A stretch of DNA of 64,000 bases from Corythucha ciliata. Taxonomy: Eukaryota > Arthropoda > Insecta > Hemiptera > Tingidae. Positions 46,674 through 57,633 of the stretch are shown here, piece by piece. Every line of letters starts with the position of its first letter. The first letter of the stretch is position 1. The position numbers were made by a program, and so were the translations under genes. Below the pieces are notes generated by a model that saw only the letters and a program-made list of their open reading frames with translations, made no database searches and was not told where the DNA came from. Where the stretch lies: positions 38,564,001 through 38,628,000 of the forward strand of contig CM075943.1 in NCBI GenBank assembly GCA_038030265.1. Reading direction: 5' to 3'.

Positions 46674-47310
46674 CAAAAACTCAGTTCTAGAAGGAAACAA
46701 TGCAAGTTATTAGTTCTTCAGTCTGTTTAATATTTCAATGTTTTGGGTTCCTTGTGGTGAAAAAATCCCATTTTTCAAGTCAAGCAAGTTCGATGAGTTT
46801 AATCGACAAAAACATTATAGTTCAGTGGCCAAATGTGCAGTTCCCATACTAAAATTGTCCGGTGTTCGCCCGACCGGTATCCACTCAACAGATTTCGTCT
46901 TAAAAGCCCAAACATTCAGAATAATTTGACCGTTCGTCCGTTCCGTGTAGTGTCAGTGCGGAAGGTGAAGTTAGCAACTCCTGATGTGAGGAAAGAGGAT
47001 GGTACAAATTTATGCTCGAACAACCGCGTTTCAGGAGTGAAGTCCCTATTTTCTGTCGCTTTTTGGGCTGGGATACACGTACTGTAGCGAACCCAACAGT
47101 TGATTCCTCAGAAACTTGACGTAATTTGATCTTTTTCTGTCCTAATGAGGGACTGATGTCGGCCACATACCTCCTTCTTGAGTGAATCTTTAGAAACAAA
47201 ACAGTCATTCGTGGACGTAAATTAGCGGCTTCTTATTGGCTAAAATTAACGATTTGTAGCAAATCCAGTCTGGTTCTGGAGGCTACATTTTCATATTTAG
47301 GCTTCAATAG
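46431..47310. repeat. Two diverged direct copies (46431-46560 and 47195-47310)
   Basis: CAGTCATTCGTGGACG-type start and AAACCAGTCAGGTTCTCGGG / AAATCCAGTCTGGTTCTGGA recur about 750 bp apart in the same orientation. Frames between them (46738-47208) are not recognised. Confidence 0.65.
46638..46670 (-). repeat. 33-base T-run, possible minus-strand retroposon tail
   Basis: Uninterrupted T at 46638-46670. On the minus strand it would be a poly(A), but no SINE or LINE body is recognised to its right. Confidence 0.6.
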
Positions 47311-47352
47311 TCAGTTTCTGGTTAAATCGAAAATTATCAAGAAAGTGCCTTA

Positions 47353-47833
47353 GGCCCGCTTTATCAATTGTTGATTAAAAAGCTGACTAAAAACTTCATC
47401 TGTTTCATGATCAAATATTTCATCATGGTTCGCAGATGATTTGTCTAAATCAGTTCTTTAAATCCCTTAATCGACAATTAGAAGCGTGCAGCTTATCTTT
47501 CGGAAGGCATAGAATACGTAGTTTTGTATGGTGATGAGGTGATTTTTTATTATTTGTGAGTCTTCTCGTTCACTCAAGGCAATTTAACATATCATGGGAG
47601 AACTCCGAGTCCACGGCTGAACTTGGGTCGAACCCTCCGACGAGGGCCCCCCTCAGCTCACCGAGCCTCTCCTTCACTTCAGCTATCATCTAGAAGTTAA
47701 AAATGTATTAATTTAATTCTACAACTAGCTTACAATAAACCATAAAAGTATTTCTCAAAGAGAAAACACTGAATTGATAACACGAATGCCTTCCGAAAGA
47801 TAAGCTGCACGCTTCTAATTGATAAAGCGGCCC
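47353..47833. mobile_element. 481-bp TIR element, ends GGSCCGCTTTATCAATT
   Basis: Ends 47353-47370 and 47816-47833 are inverted copies with one mismatch, each flanked by TA (or TTA/TAA). A second, inner copy of the right subterminal sequence (AATTAGAAGCGTGCAGCTTA at about 47476) is inverted relative to 47785-47815, so the left side is rearranged or bears an extra end. It shares its first bases with the 33593-33730 MITE. Confidence 0.8.
47570..47689 (-). other. Possible terminal exon inside the 47353 element
   Basis: On the minus strand TTTTTAACTTCTAG ends at 47690, followed by 39 codons starting M-I-A-E-V-K-E-R-L-G and ending D-M-L-N-C-L-E before TGA. The stretch is much GC-richer than its flanks and has coding-like codons. 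It could be the last exon of a gene once carried by an autonomous relative. No family is recognised. Confidence 0.35.
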
Positions 47834-47835
47834 TA

Positions 47836-48856
47836 AGTCTAGTAAATAAGAGAATATAGGCGACATGGTCAGTATTGGCGATTGTAGCTATCACTAGCGG
47901 CGCTAGTGTCGTGAGATAATGAAACCGGTACTCCCCACATATGTTATTTTTAGTGAATGGTTGAACAAGTTATGTGTTTTTATAAAGTGTTTTTTCGTGG
48001 TCAACGTCGGTAACATAATGGGGAAAAAGTAGTCAGTTTGCCTAAAGTGACGAGAACAGGAGAACATGGTTTCTGATACATTTATACTCAAACGTCAAGC
48101 AAGCTCCCAAGCCTTTCGGCTTAAATATAACTGACACCGTTGAACCCTCAATTTTTGGGAAAAAATGAAATGACATTGTTGTGTCTCGGTTACGACGGGA
48201 AGAACAACCGAATACACAGCAGTTTTCTCTGGATTCACCCTTGAGAGACATCCTACGAGCGCCTTATCATTTCTTTATTGGTACTCGCCGGCTCACCGTT
48301 TCGTTTCAGTGCTTATTACGGCACGGGTTCAGCAAAATAATCGAAAACGTTTTTGAATCGGTGTTTTCGAGTTTTCTTGCTCCAAAAAATAGCCGATAGT
48401 GAAAGTTTCTGTACGGGTGTACTGCGCACCCGCATAACCGTCTTGTTTTCTTGATTCGGTGATGCCAAAGGTACAATATCGGGGCCTCCTCGTCACCGTT
48501 GGATAATTTAGCCGAAGTTCACAGTAAAAAAGTGTCACTGGCCAACATTTTTGATACATGAACTTCCTCATTGAAGAAAACTTTGTTGTAGTTTGTTGTC
48601 AAACGACAACAACAAATCACATGGAGTACCGGACTCAATGTTTCTCTGAAACGCCGCCAGACATCGTATCCCTTAGCTACAATCGCCAATAGTGAGTTTT
48701 TATTTTTCCGCTTTGTTTGGGGTAGTTGGGAGGTAAACATACTAAAAGTGAGCGGGATGCTGGAGGCCACCGGGAAGGTCACTTGTTTCGATTTTTCCTA
48801 ATTACAAGGATAGGGGGGTGGGGGTGACCTACTCGACCTTCTCTTTGAATAAACAG
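47836..48856. other. Spacer, no gene recognised
   Basis: Frames up to 87 codons (48042-48782) lack motifs. No array or inverted repeat that I can delimit. Confidence 0.4.
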
Positions 48857-49778
48857 CAGCTGACAAAATTTGCCACAACTTTTTCCCATGGAACTTTTTT
48901 TTATTCCTATAATAGTTTCCAACTTACGTGACTTGGAAGTATTAGAAAATTGTGTAAAAAACCACCGTTTTTTGATGTTTTCGACTCTTTTTCTTGTAAC
49001 GACTGTACTTTCAGTACCTCACGATATTTCTCAGAAAATAAGTTGAAGAGAGTTACATTTTTTTTTGTTTTAAATGAGCCCTTTTCGATCACTTTATACC
49101 AATGTAACCGCAAGTTACAGCTGTATGAATCGACCAAGTTTTTTTCATTTTTATAACAAATCCAACTACAAAACGGTTGAAATAACGGGGTCTATGAGCA
49201 GTGTAAAACCCAGCTACATGTTCAAGCTTGATCACGCTTCATTTGGCCGGCGTTGTTTGGTTGGATAATATAGTTGGACTTTTGAAAAATGAAAAAACTT
49301 GGTCGGTTCATACGGCTGTAACTTGTGGCCCCGTTGGTCTAAAGTGGTCAAAAAGGGTTCATTTCAGAGGAAATGTGATGCTCTTCGACTTATTTTCTGT
49401 GAACTATCATGAGAAACTGAAGGTGAAGTCGTTATGGTGCTATTACACATGAGAGTATAAATTTGAGAGTTTAATTCTCTGAGAGTGCCAGGTGCTCTCT
49501 CAAGATCTCTCTGGTCCGTTTAGACTGGCGAGGCTCTCGAGAGTACTAACGGGAGAGTCTAAACGGGCCAGAGAGGTTTCCCCCCCCCTGCCGCCAGCAC
49601 TCTCAAAGAGATCAACTCTCACGAGTAATAGCACCATTACAACCAAAAGAGACAAAAAACGCAGAAAATGTCGTTTTTTTAACCAAATTTTCCAATATTT
49701 CCGAGTCACGCATGTTGGAATTTATTAGGAATAACAAGACGTTCCCGTGGAAAAAGTTGTGGCAAATTTTGTCAGCTA
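48857..49778. mobile_element. Foldback element with a nested MITE in its right arm
   Basis: AGCTGACAAAATTTGCCACA (48858 on) is complementary to the right end at about 49758-49777; the arms run to about 49170 on the left and 49270 on the right, with a ~100-bp loop. The right arm is split by 49435-49636. The left arm at the mirror point reads CTTGTAACGAC uninterrupted. This family lacks the CAGGGTG terminus. Frames at 48907-49452 translate the arms. Confidence 0.92.
49435..49636. mobile_element. 202-bp MITE, TIR TGGTGCTATTAC, TTA duplication
   Basis: Ends TGGTGCTATTAC and GTAATAGCACCA, flanked by TTA on both sides (49432-49434 and 49637-49639). The whole element folds on itself, rich in GAGAGT/ACTCTC, around CTCTCGAGAG near 49540. 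The mirror site in the other foldback arm has a single TAA, which confirms insertion and the 3-bp duplication. Confidence 0.93.
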
Positions 49779-49794
49779 TACATATATTCTAAGA

Positions 49795-49965
49795 AGAATT
49801 CCTAGCATTACGAAATGAATTTCGTGAATTTCGGCTTATAAAAATACCAATTTCGGCGATTTGGTTTTGCGAACTCCCAATTTCTCGGGTTTGGCTGTAT
49901 CTAAAAACCAATTTCGCGTGTTTGGTTTTGCCTTTGTGAAACATGAATTTCACAGGAGCCGGTCT
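49795..49965. repeat. Type 3 degenerate array, short
   Basis: Four or five units of CCAATTTCGCGNGTTTGGTT with ~35-bp spacing. Confidence 0.65.
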
Positions 49966-52900
49966 GACCGCTCTCGCCTTCACGTGCAGTTTTGGGGCTC
50001 TCCAAATAGTTTGTCGGTGAATCTGAGATTCTAAAATTTCAAAGTATGCCTGAAAAACTAATTTGGGGTAACAAAATCTTACTTTTGAGTCTTTCGAAGA
50101 TTCAAGTTTTGAAACTGCATGGATGCCTAGTAAATTTTTCCCCCTTTACTTTTTGCTTGGAGAATACTGTTCATGGTGTTCATTTATTAATATTTTCGTA
50201 GAATTTTCTAATTGAACAACGAAAATATCTAATAAACATTCTTAGAATTTTTAAAGTTATGATGACAGCCTGTCAATAATTACTGAGGAATGTGCAACAC
50301 GCATACACCCACTTCACTTCAACGAAACTCACCCTCTTGCTTAATTTTCGCTTTTACTTACCTACCCCTTGACTCAATTTCTCCCTTACGAATTATGAAG
50401 GCATCTAAACCATTTTAGCCTCCCCTTTCCTTCCAACTAAAAAAAGACAAGGGAAACGTTGGTAGAAGAGCGACTGGAGGGGAAAAAAGGAAGAGTGGAA
50501 TTTTGCTATGTCAATCCTTAGTTCTATACCTACCCCCTTCCTCATCTTTTTAGTGTCCTTCCTCTTTTCCATGGCTCAACTCTCTTCTTCTTCCATCTAC
50601 TCCATTCCCTCTCTCTCTTATTTCCCCTTCTCTTCGTCTCGATTACCATAACTTTCCAACCCTACACTTCACAGCCGGGGCACAGAAGACTTTTCCTATT
50701 CGCTTGATATTATTTATAGAGCCAAATCATGGAAATGATACGTTACTCTCTTTCCTCTGAGATTTACCAAAAATTTTCTGGATGGTGAGAGGGATGTTTT
50801 TGACTGCTGGAGGGGGGGGGGGCAGAGGATTTTCTAGACGGCGGTGTCTATGGTGTGTCGGCGGAGGACGGCGGTGTGTTGAACTTATTTGAGCTGAGCC
50901 CCCACCCAACCCCTCTTACTATTGAGTTTGGACACAAATCACCAGAGAGAAAGAAGGGCAGGTGCTTTGCGATAAAGAAGGCATTACATACTTTGCATCT
51001 TCCTGCGTCTTTTAATTACCAATTGTTTGAGTGGAAGTTTTTTCGATTAATTCTTTGAAAGTTACGAAGCATATTTATTTGAAGCCTTCAAAACAAAAAT
51101 GATGTTTTTAAGTCTTGAGAGGGAGGGAGGATTAATTATGGCAACATTATTTTGAGAAATAAGTGTAGTTAAAAAGTCCTATGGTCTCTCCCTCATACCC
51201 TCATGCTTCGGGAAAAACTTCAGGCAGCGTTTTTTTTCCTCTTTAACAAGCTTCATCCTTATCATTCATCAAATTAAAGCGATGTAATTAATATTTTTCT
51301 TCCATCTCCCATCCACATTTTTTTATTTATAAGGGAAATAAAGGCATTAAATAGAAGAGTTGCGATAATAATTCATGATTTTTTAATACCTGCCTTCTTC
51401 AAAGCAGAAAAACAGGGATGCTCCAATTTGATCAAAAACGCCACGCGGCATACAAACGCGTCAGTCACATTTATTAGATTGGACGACATTTTCACCTGAA
51501 ATATTCATTTGAAAGGATATTTTGTTCCTTGAAAATACATAAATATTGAAGAAAAATCCCTTACTGGAGCATTTATATTAAAAAAAAAAAGTGTATGCCT
51601 TGTTGACCAAAGAATTGAATTAAAGAACTTGGATAAGGTTGTTGCAGTGGATGGTGAAGTTGGCGGTGGAAGAAAAGGGAATCTAAATTGAAAACCAGCC
51701 GCGTATGTATAACAAGATGAGGTTTCCGTAGGATGCTTGGGTATTGGCTGGTGTGCGGCGGGGGGGGGGAGTTAAGAGGAGTCAAGAATCATGAGGCTAA
51801 ACCAACCTGAAAATTCTGCTTTCCAAGGAGAAAAAAGGGGATGAGCATTATTAGGTATCTCTGCTCTAGGCGAAAGGGAAGAGGTGGTCTTCTCCTTGAC
51901 AAGTTTTTTCTTGTGCCCTTTTCTTCGACTTTTTTTGTCCCCTTCCCTCTATTTTTTTTTATTATCCAAATACTTTGAAGTCAGAAGCGCACTTCTTTTG
52001 AAGAATAAAAAAGTAATGGGTGGTGGAGGGGGAAGCAACCGCTTCGAGCGATTATTAGCAGCTCCAGAGTCAACATAAATAAGAGCATTATCGAAGAAAG
52101 ATAAGAAAGGGAGTTTTTTAATTAAAAGCAATTGGTTCGGAAAAAAAAGTGATAATGATGTAAAGAAAATTCAATTTCTTTTGCTGTGAAGCTGAGCAGT
52201 AAACCGTTTATTAATCGATAAACTATTTATTCAACTAGTGTTTAGAGGTCATTTAAATGGTAATATTGCTGTGGCTCACGGAGCCGCTTGCTTTGAAATA
52301 AAATCTAAACTCAATATGTCTCTGCGCTCACTCCTTGACTTTCCTGAAATTCCCCTGATTATTGCCTCGCGATTTTCTGGAAAATGTAAATCTCCAAGCA
52401 TTCCCAGAAACGTTAAATGCCTATAAGTATTAAATGGTCACACATGGTGCCATGGGCGTAGCCATAGGAGGACAGGGACTCGGCCTCTTCAGTTAGTTAC
52501 AAATTCCCGTTATGAGCTTGGATGGAGCCTTGGGTTGGATTCCGCTATTATTGAAGTAATAAAACAATAAAATAAATAGTTCTTCTTCTGTTTGTTAAGA
52601 AATGTGTTTGTGCAAATAAATAAATAAAAAATAAAAACACCCACATCCACCACTAACCGCATTACTATCACCATGAACTGGAGAGGCCGAGGGCGCGCTC
52701 GCGGAAGCAATTGCCTTACCTGAAGGCGTGCTTAATAACGGATACTTTTGGTGGTTTTTTCACTCGTTTTTGCTTCCATCTCAGAAGAAAAAAAAAATAA
52801 TCCAGAACTAAGCAGGCCATTCGAAAGCTGACAAACAGTAGAAGTTTTTAATATTTTTTTACACTTCCTACGAGGGCCATAAAAGAATTGACAGCTGGCT

Positions 52901-53009
52901 GAAAGACTATAGGAGTTTTCTGGAAATCTAAGAAGTTGACTCAGCAGCAATTTAAGCACTTAAATATTGATCGATTTAGAGATGAAAATATCTAATCCTA
53001 CAGAGAATT
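49966..53009. other. Spacer, no gene recognised
   Basis: Run-rich texture at 50280-52340, a G-run at 50811-50821. AATAAATAAATAAAAAATAAAA at 52613-52636 may be an A-rich retroposon tail but no body is recognised. Confidence 0.4.
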
Positions 53010-53232
53010 TAGTGCTCTTTCCAATCGCTTCTTTTAAATTTCAATGAGACCATTTTTTCATCAGGTACAGACGATTTACTAAGGAAACCCGTGGGTACAT
53101 TAAAAATTAGGAAAACCCCGATTATCTCCAAAACCATAAGTAATCGGACCATGGTGTATAGGGTCATTTTGGTTCCAAATGTGACCAAGAATCACCCATT
53201 TCATTTATGCCAGACTTTTCCGTTACACCCTG
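53010..53232 (-). mobile_element. Solo end of a CAGGGTG element (element F)
   Basis: Read on the minus strand from 53232: CAGGGTGTAACGG, ATGGTCCG at 81, GGAGATA with GAGATA at exactly 105-110, and GGAAAGAGCAC at 211. No opposite arm is found, so it is a truncated or solo end. Although its sequence outside these motifs is diverged from elements A-D, the register is the same. Confidence 0.8.
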
Positions 53233-53519
53233 AATAGACAGACATGAAATTGATATTTCACGATTATCGTTAATAGTCCTCTTTTGGAAAAATGTGGCTT
53301 CCGGAAGCCTTGCCATTTTGCGGTTTCTTTTGCTTTACATTCTCGATTGTTTTATAAGGTTGAAAATAGCTGGTATCAGCAGAAACAGGCATTTTTTTTT
53401 TTTTAATCGACGTCAACGTCTCTCCTTTTCCTGCGGGGGATCCTAAGTTACAGTTTTACCTACATATTGTTTCACGAGTATATTTTTCTTTTTTCCTTAC
53501 TGTCCTTACCTCGGATGGA

Positions 53520-53627
53520 CTGGTGCTGGGTGTACTGAGGTACACTGGGTGTACTCGCGTCATGCCAGCTCGGGTGTACTCAGGTAGTTACTTTCATTAC
53601 TTGGGTGTACTCACGTGATTTACGTCA
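53520..53627 (+). repeat. GGGTGTACTCRCGT repeat cluster
   Basis: GGGTGTACT at 53528, 53548, 53572 and 53602, three of them followed by CRSGT. Spacing 20, 24 and 30 bp. Confidence 0.75.
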
Positions 53628-53819
53628 GTTTGTGACTGATAACGCAGTGAAGTAGAGTTTGGAGGGCGAGGCAGGTCTTCGTCCACCCAACTGGAGTATT
53701 GGGTGGGCAAAAGTGTATTTTCGGTCTTTCCTCCGCCATATTTTCACTGCATTCTCGATAAATTTATCCACCAGATGTTGTTCCGCGGCTACTAGTCTTC
53801 CATAAATGGGAAGTGAAAT

Positions 53820-54680
53820 GTGACAATCTGTATAGTCAGTTTTTAGGCCGAACTCCTACTCGTTTTCGATTTAAAAGTAAGAATCTTTGGCTGAATTGAC
53901 ACATTTTTGGGCGTAATTGAACGGTTTTAGGGCTGAATGGCCAGTTAAAGCGGCAAAATTAATAGTTTTTAACCAAATAACGGTTTTTGTGACAATAAAT
54001 CTCTGGTCTGGTTTGTATAAGGGAAGCAATAGAAGTTTGGGTGTAAAACTACATTTTCGGACCTCTTATTATACAGGCTGTGAAGTAAATTTCTGGAGGA
54101 TTGAATTTTACTTTCCAGGTCTAAGTGAGCTTCTGAAGGAAAATTGCCGTTTGAAACGGTCCGGTGAAGAAAATGCCCGGTTTTCGAAGCAGGTCCATAT
54201 GAAGTAGGCCACTTCCACCTCTCAACCAAAATGAAAAGCCTTAAAACCAATCGTTACCGTACTCGGGTATATGAACGTTACTTCTGCATCCTACAGCGAG
54301 TATCAGCGAAAAACCAGTGGAGTCCCTATGACCGCTGAGCAGGAACGCCAGTTTTGCGAATTTGGCTCGCTTTAGAACCATTTTTGCGGGTCTCATGGTG
54401 AAAAATCAATTTCGCGGGGTTGCGGATAAACAAGTTGAAAAACTCTAATACACAATTTCTGTAGGTTCTTAGGTGGCTTGAATGGGTAAGGCAAGCATCT
54501 GTGTTGTTTTTGGGAGAAGTAGGTACGCGGCTTAAAGTTCAGAAAAAGAGCCAATTCATAAGTAAAAGTGAAGAAAATCGCTAATTCGCCGCTAAAATTG
54601 TAAAGTACGCTAAATCGGGGACTAAATTGAAAAAAACGCCGCGTGGTTGTAAATTGAAAAAAAGTACTAATGGGGAACTT
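53820..54680. repeat. Mixed degenerate ~30-bp arrays (types 1, 3, 2)
   Basis: 53880-54010 resembles type 1 (GGCTGAATGGCCAGTTAAAG), 54360-54425 type 3 (AATTTCGCGGGGTTGCGG), 54550-54680 type 2 (GCTAATTCGCCGCTAAAATT). The 96-codon frame 53917-54207 has no recognised motif. Confidence 0.5.
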
Positions 54681-55339
54681 GCATGTGTCAGTTTTTTTCA
54701 TTTTAGTCCTCTCAGGTCATAATAGTCCATTACCTGAGTAGAATAATGAAAACCGCATCTAATTTCGTTCAGTCTGTGATTTTTAATTGAATTTTAACTT
54801 TGAGTGTAAATTCAGCTGTTCGACTTGGAGTGGGTGGGAGCGGTCCCCCTCGTGATGTCGCAGAGCATTGCTTTTCTGTGTGTGTGTGAACAACTCCGAG
54901 CTTATCAGTTAATCAGTTTTGTTGTTGAGAATAGAGATTACAATTTAGAAATTACAACACCGTAAGTTTAAGTTTGCAATGAATTTTCTCGTTGTTGATA
55001 TTGTTTACTGTCAGTATTAATTAATTATTTTTTTCCAATAAGATGGAAGATTACTAAATGCATTACTAAATAAATTCCAATAGCTCTCAAGTTCAAATTT
55101 ATCTCTCAACGATAAGACATAACCTCGTGAACACAAACACTGATAATGCCGCCAGCTGAACCTAATGCTCTTTCACGTCACAAACAACCATTCCTCACCC
55201 TGCCCATTCCACCACTTTTACCCCACTGCTTTTTATAGAAAATTATTTAAATTGTTTCGGATGATAATTTTATGGTTTGCGTATTGGTAGTCTTATTTCC
55301 TTAACCTATTCTTTCGATTGGGGCACTAAAAAAAAAAAA
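54681..55339. other. Spacer, no gene recognised
   Basis: A TG-run (54877-54888) and AT-rich DNA only. Confidence 0.4.
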
Positions 55340-55820
55340 AATCGTCAAGTTCCCCAATGCGCGCTAAAATGAGAAAAAGCTAGTATTAGCAGAAAAAACT
55401 GAGAAAAAGGAAGAACGCTAAAGTTGAACTTTGAAAAAAAAATAGGATGTCTGGCTACTGGCGGCAACGTCGCGTTGCAGCCAAAATTTATGCAAAGGGC
55501 TATTTCGCTGCTGACATTAAGAAAAACGCTTATTAGTGGCTAAAATAAGGAAATAGCGCATGATGAGAAAGTGAGGTAATTTTGACGGCTTTTACGGTAA
55601 GTTCATGGCTAAAATTGACAAAAAGTGCTAATGTGCTGTTCTTTGGTCAAGTCACTGCTAAACGGTAATTCGTGGCTAGGCAAGAAAAATAGCTAATTCT
55701 CGGTCAAAATTGAGAAGAAGCGCCAACATTTAGGAAATAAGGTGCTAATTCACAACCAAAATTAAGAAAGGGAGTTCGTTCACTGTTAAAATTCATAATA
55801 AGGGCTAATTGCGGTTTATC
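55340..55820. repeat. Type 2 degenerate array
   Basis: Units of GCTAATNNNNGGCTAAAATTGAGAAAAAG at ~30-35 bp, e.g. near 55535, 55605, 55690 and 55745. Confidence 0.65.
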
Positions 55821-57633
55821 GAGGCCCTTGTTGTGTAAATTGCCTGTTATCGGGCAGATTATGAATATGCTGGGGACTCATGCCCGAATAAAAGCCTGCA
55901 ATAAGGCAGTGGTGCATCTCCCTTTTGTCTAATGAAGCTGCCCAGCCATGAATCAAGAGCTGGCTACGCCCCTGCATGAGGCTGCGTTGTCTTTGATGCA
56001 CTGTGGCTCCGCATGGATGTGGGTTAGTCAAGTGCTGTGTTTCTTGCTTTCCATTTCAACTTCAGCCCACTGCCTTGGACGGCGCGAATGGCTGTTCAAT
56101 GACTGGGAACCAAATCGTATATCACGATCAGTATGAAGAGTGAGGATTACAGTCAGAGGCGAATAGGGGTCGTCCTATAATCGATACAGCAGAAAGGGGC
56201 ATTTCGTATTTTTTTGTGCGAGAACTATTATTTCACGGAACAAGTTTGTGAGTTTCCCCTAATTTTTAAATGGCATGTGTACCACAATTTGGATTATGTA
56301 CCTACCTTCCGTCATCTGTTATCAAGGATGTTCTTTTACACGCTAATTACACAGGTCTGTTCCAACCTACCTCAGAACCGTCACAGAATACGCCAACAAA
56401 ACGCAATTAATTGATTTTTTGTTATGATATGGTAAAATGTTCTCGAACGATTCCGAACGACTTCAAGGGGTAGGTTTGAACGAACTTAAAGTAAATATCT
56501 GCACACATTGTAAAGAATAGCGGAGAAATTAATTTAAAACAAATATTATAGTTTGTGTTTTCACTCCTCAAGCTTTATAACTTTTGCCGCTGCTCTCAAA
56601 CAAAAGCTTTCAGTGCCTATAACAATGACCTTTCGAAAGAAAAAAATAAATAAAGTATTGACCGCGAAAAAGGAGTCGTCATGATGGATTCGCAGCCTAA
56701 TAGAGTCGCAGAACTGTTTGCGGAGAGGGTTGAAAATAAATGTGAAAAAGACCCTCGAAATGACCGATTCTTTTATCAATGTCTCTTTGGACTTGTTAGA
56801 GGAATGGTGTTGGCTGTTTGGTGGGGGGGGGGGGTGCCGACAGATTTTTCTTTTGCTGAGTCTCATCGTTATTTGAATACAAAAATATTGGCCCTACAAT
56901 TGTTATTTCTAACATTTTTTTTATTTCGGGGGTGGAGACGCGCTTATAGTATGGGAATAGGAAAATTGGAAGGAAAATTGTTATTATTCTGCAATCGAAG
57001 GGGTTGTTTATTTTTTATATCCCTTCTCGTTTCTGAAGACTCTCTTCGTTTTAGCTTCGCTGTCACGTTCTCCGTGTGTTCTTATACAACCTGGGTTACC
57101 TTACTACCTATCGGCAAAATATAATATTCCTCGTGACATCCAATATTTTTACAATCATGTAAAACAGATTTTTCGAAGAACAAGAAAAATTCTAATCTCC
57201 TACTGCAGGCTCCCAGTTTTTTTTTCTTTCCATCAGAGCCCTCGTACGCTTAATCTCGAGTATTGGAGGAAGAGCATCGAAATCTTTTTCGGATCTTTTC
57301 AAGTGAAATAGGCTTCATCCAATGTACAAATAAACATGAAGACGTCAGTTCTCGGCAAGATTAAGCCCAAGAAGAAAAAATCGATAATCCGGTGTCCCTC
57401 CTCCTCTCTCCAAGTTAGTTCTTCAATAAAGCATCAAGTCTCTTCTCTTTCAAACTTTTCGGGTTGTCGATACGTTTTGAAAAGGATAAATAAAATATAT
57501 TTTATATCTTTTTATCAGCGGAAAATATAAAATCAACTCTCGACACCTAAACTACGAGTAAAGGATGCGTTTTTGCAGTTGAAAGGGTTGATGGGTTGTT
57601 GTTGATAGGGGTGTTTTCCGATTTTCTTCTATA
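55821..57633. other. Spacer, no gene recognised
   Basis: A phrase GGCTACGCCCCTGCATGAGG (55961) looks like an hAT-type right end, but no left end is found. The 147-codon frame at 56681-57124 contains a G-run and hydrophobic stretches but no recognisable domain; I treat it as chance. Confidence 0.4.

Noticed and set aside
33591..47835. TTAGG at element ends as telomere-like sequence
   Set aside because: TTAGG is the arthropod telomere unit, but here it occurs singly as part of TIR plus flank and never in tandem.
55961..55980. hAT-like end GGCTACGCCCCTGCATG, and CAGTGGCGGTTCTTGGGG at 41473
   Set aside because: No matching opposite end or 8-bp duplication could be found for either, so not annotated as elements.
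56681..57124. 147-codon plus-strand frame starting M-M-D-S-Q-P
   Set aside because: No recognisable motif; includes glycines from a G-run and random hydrophobic stretches.
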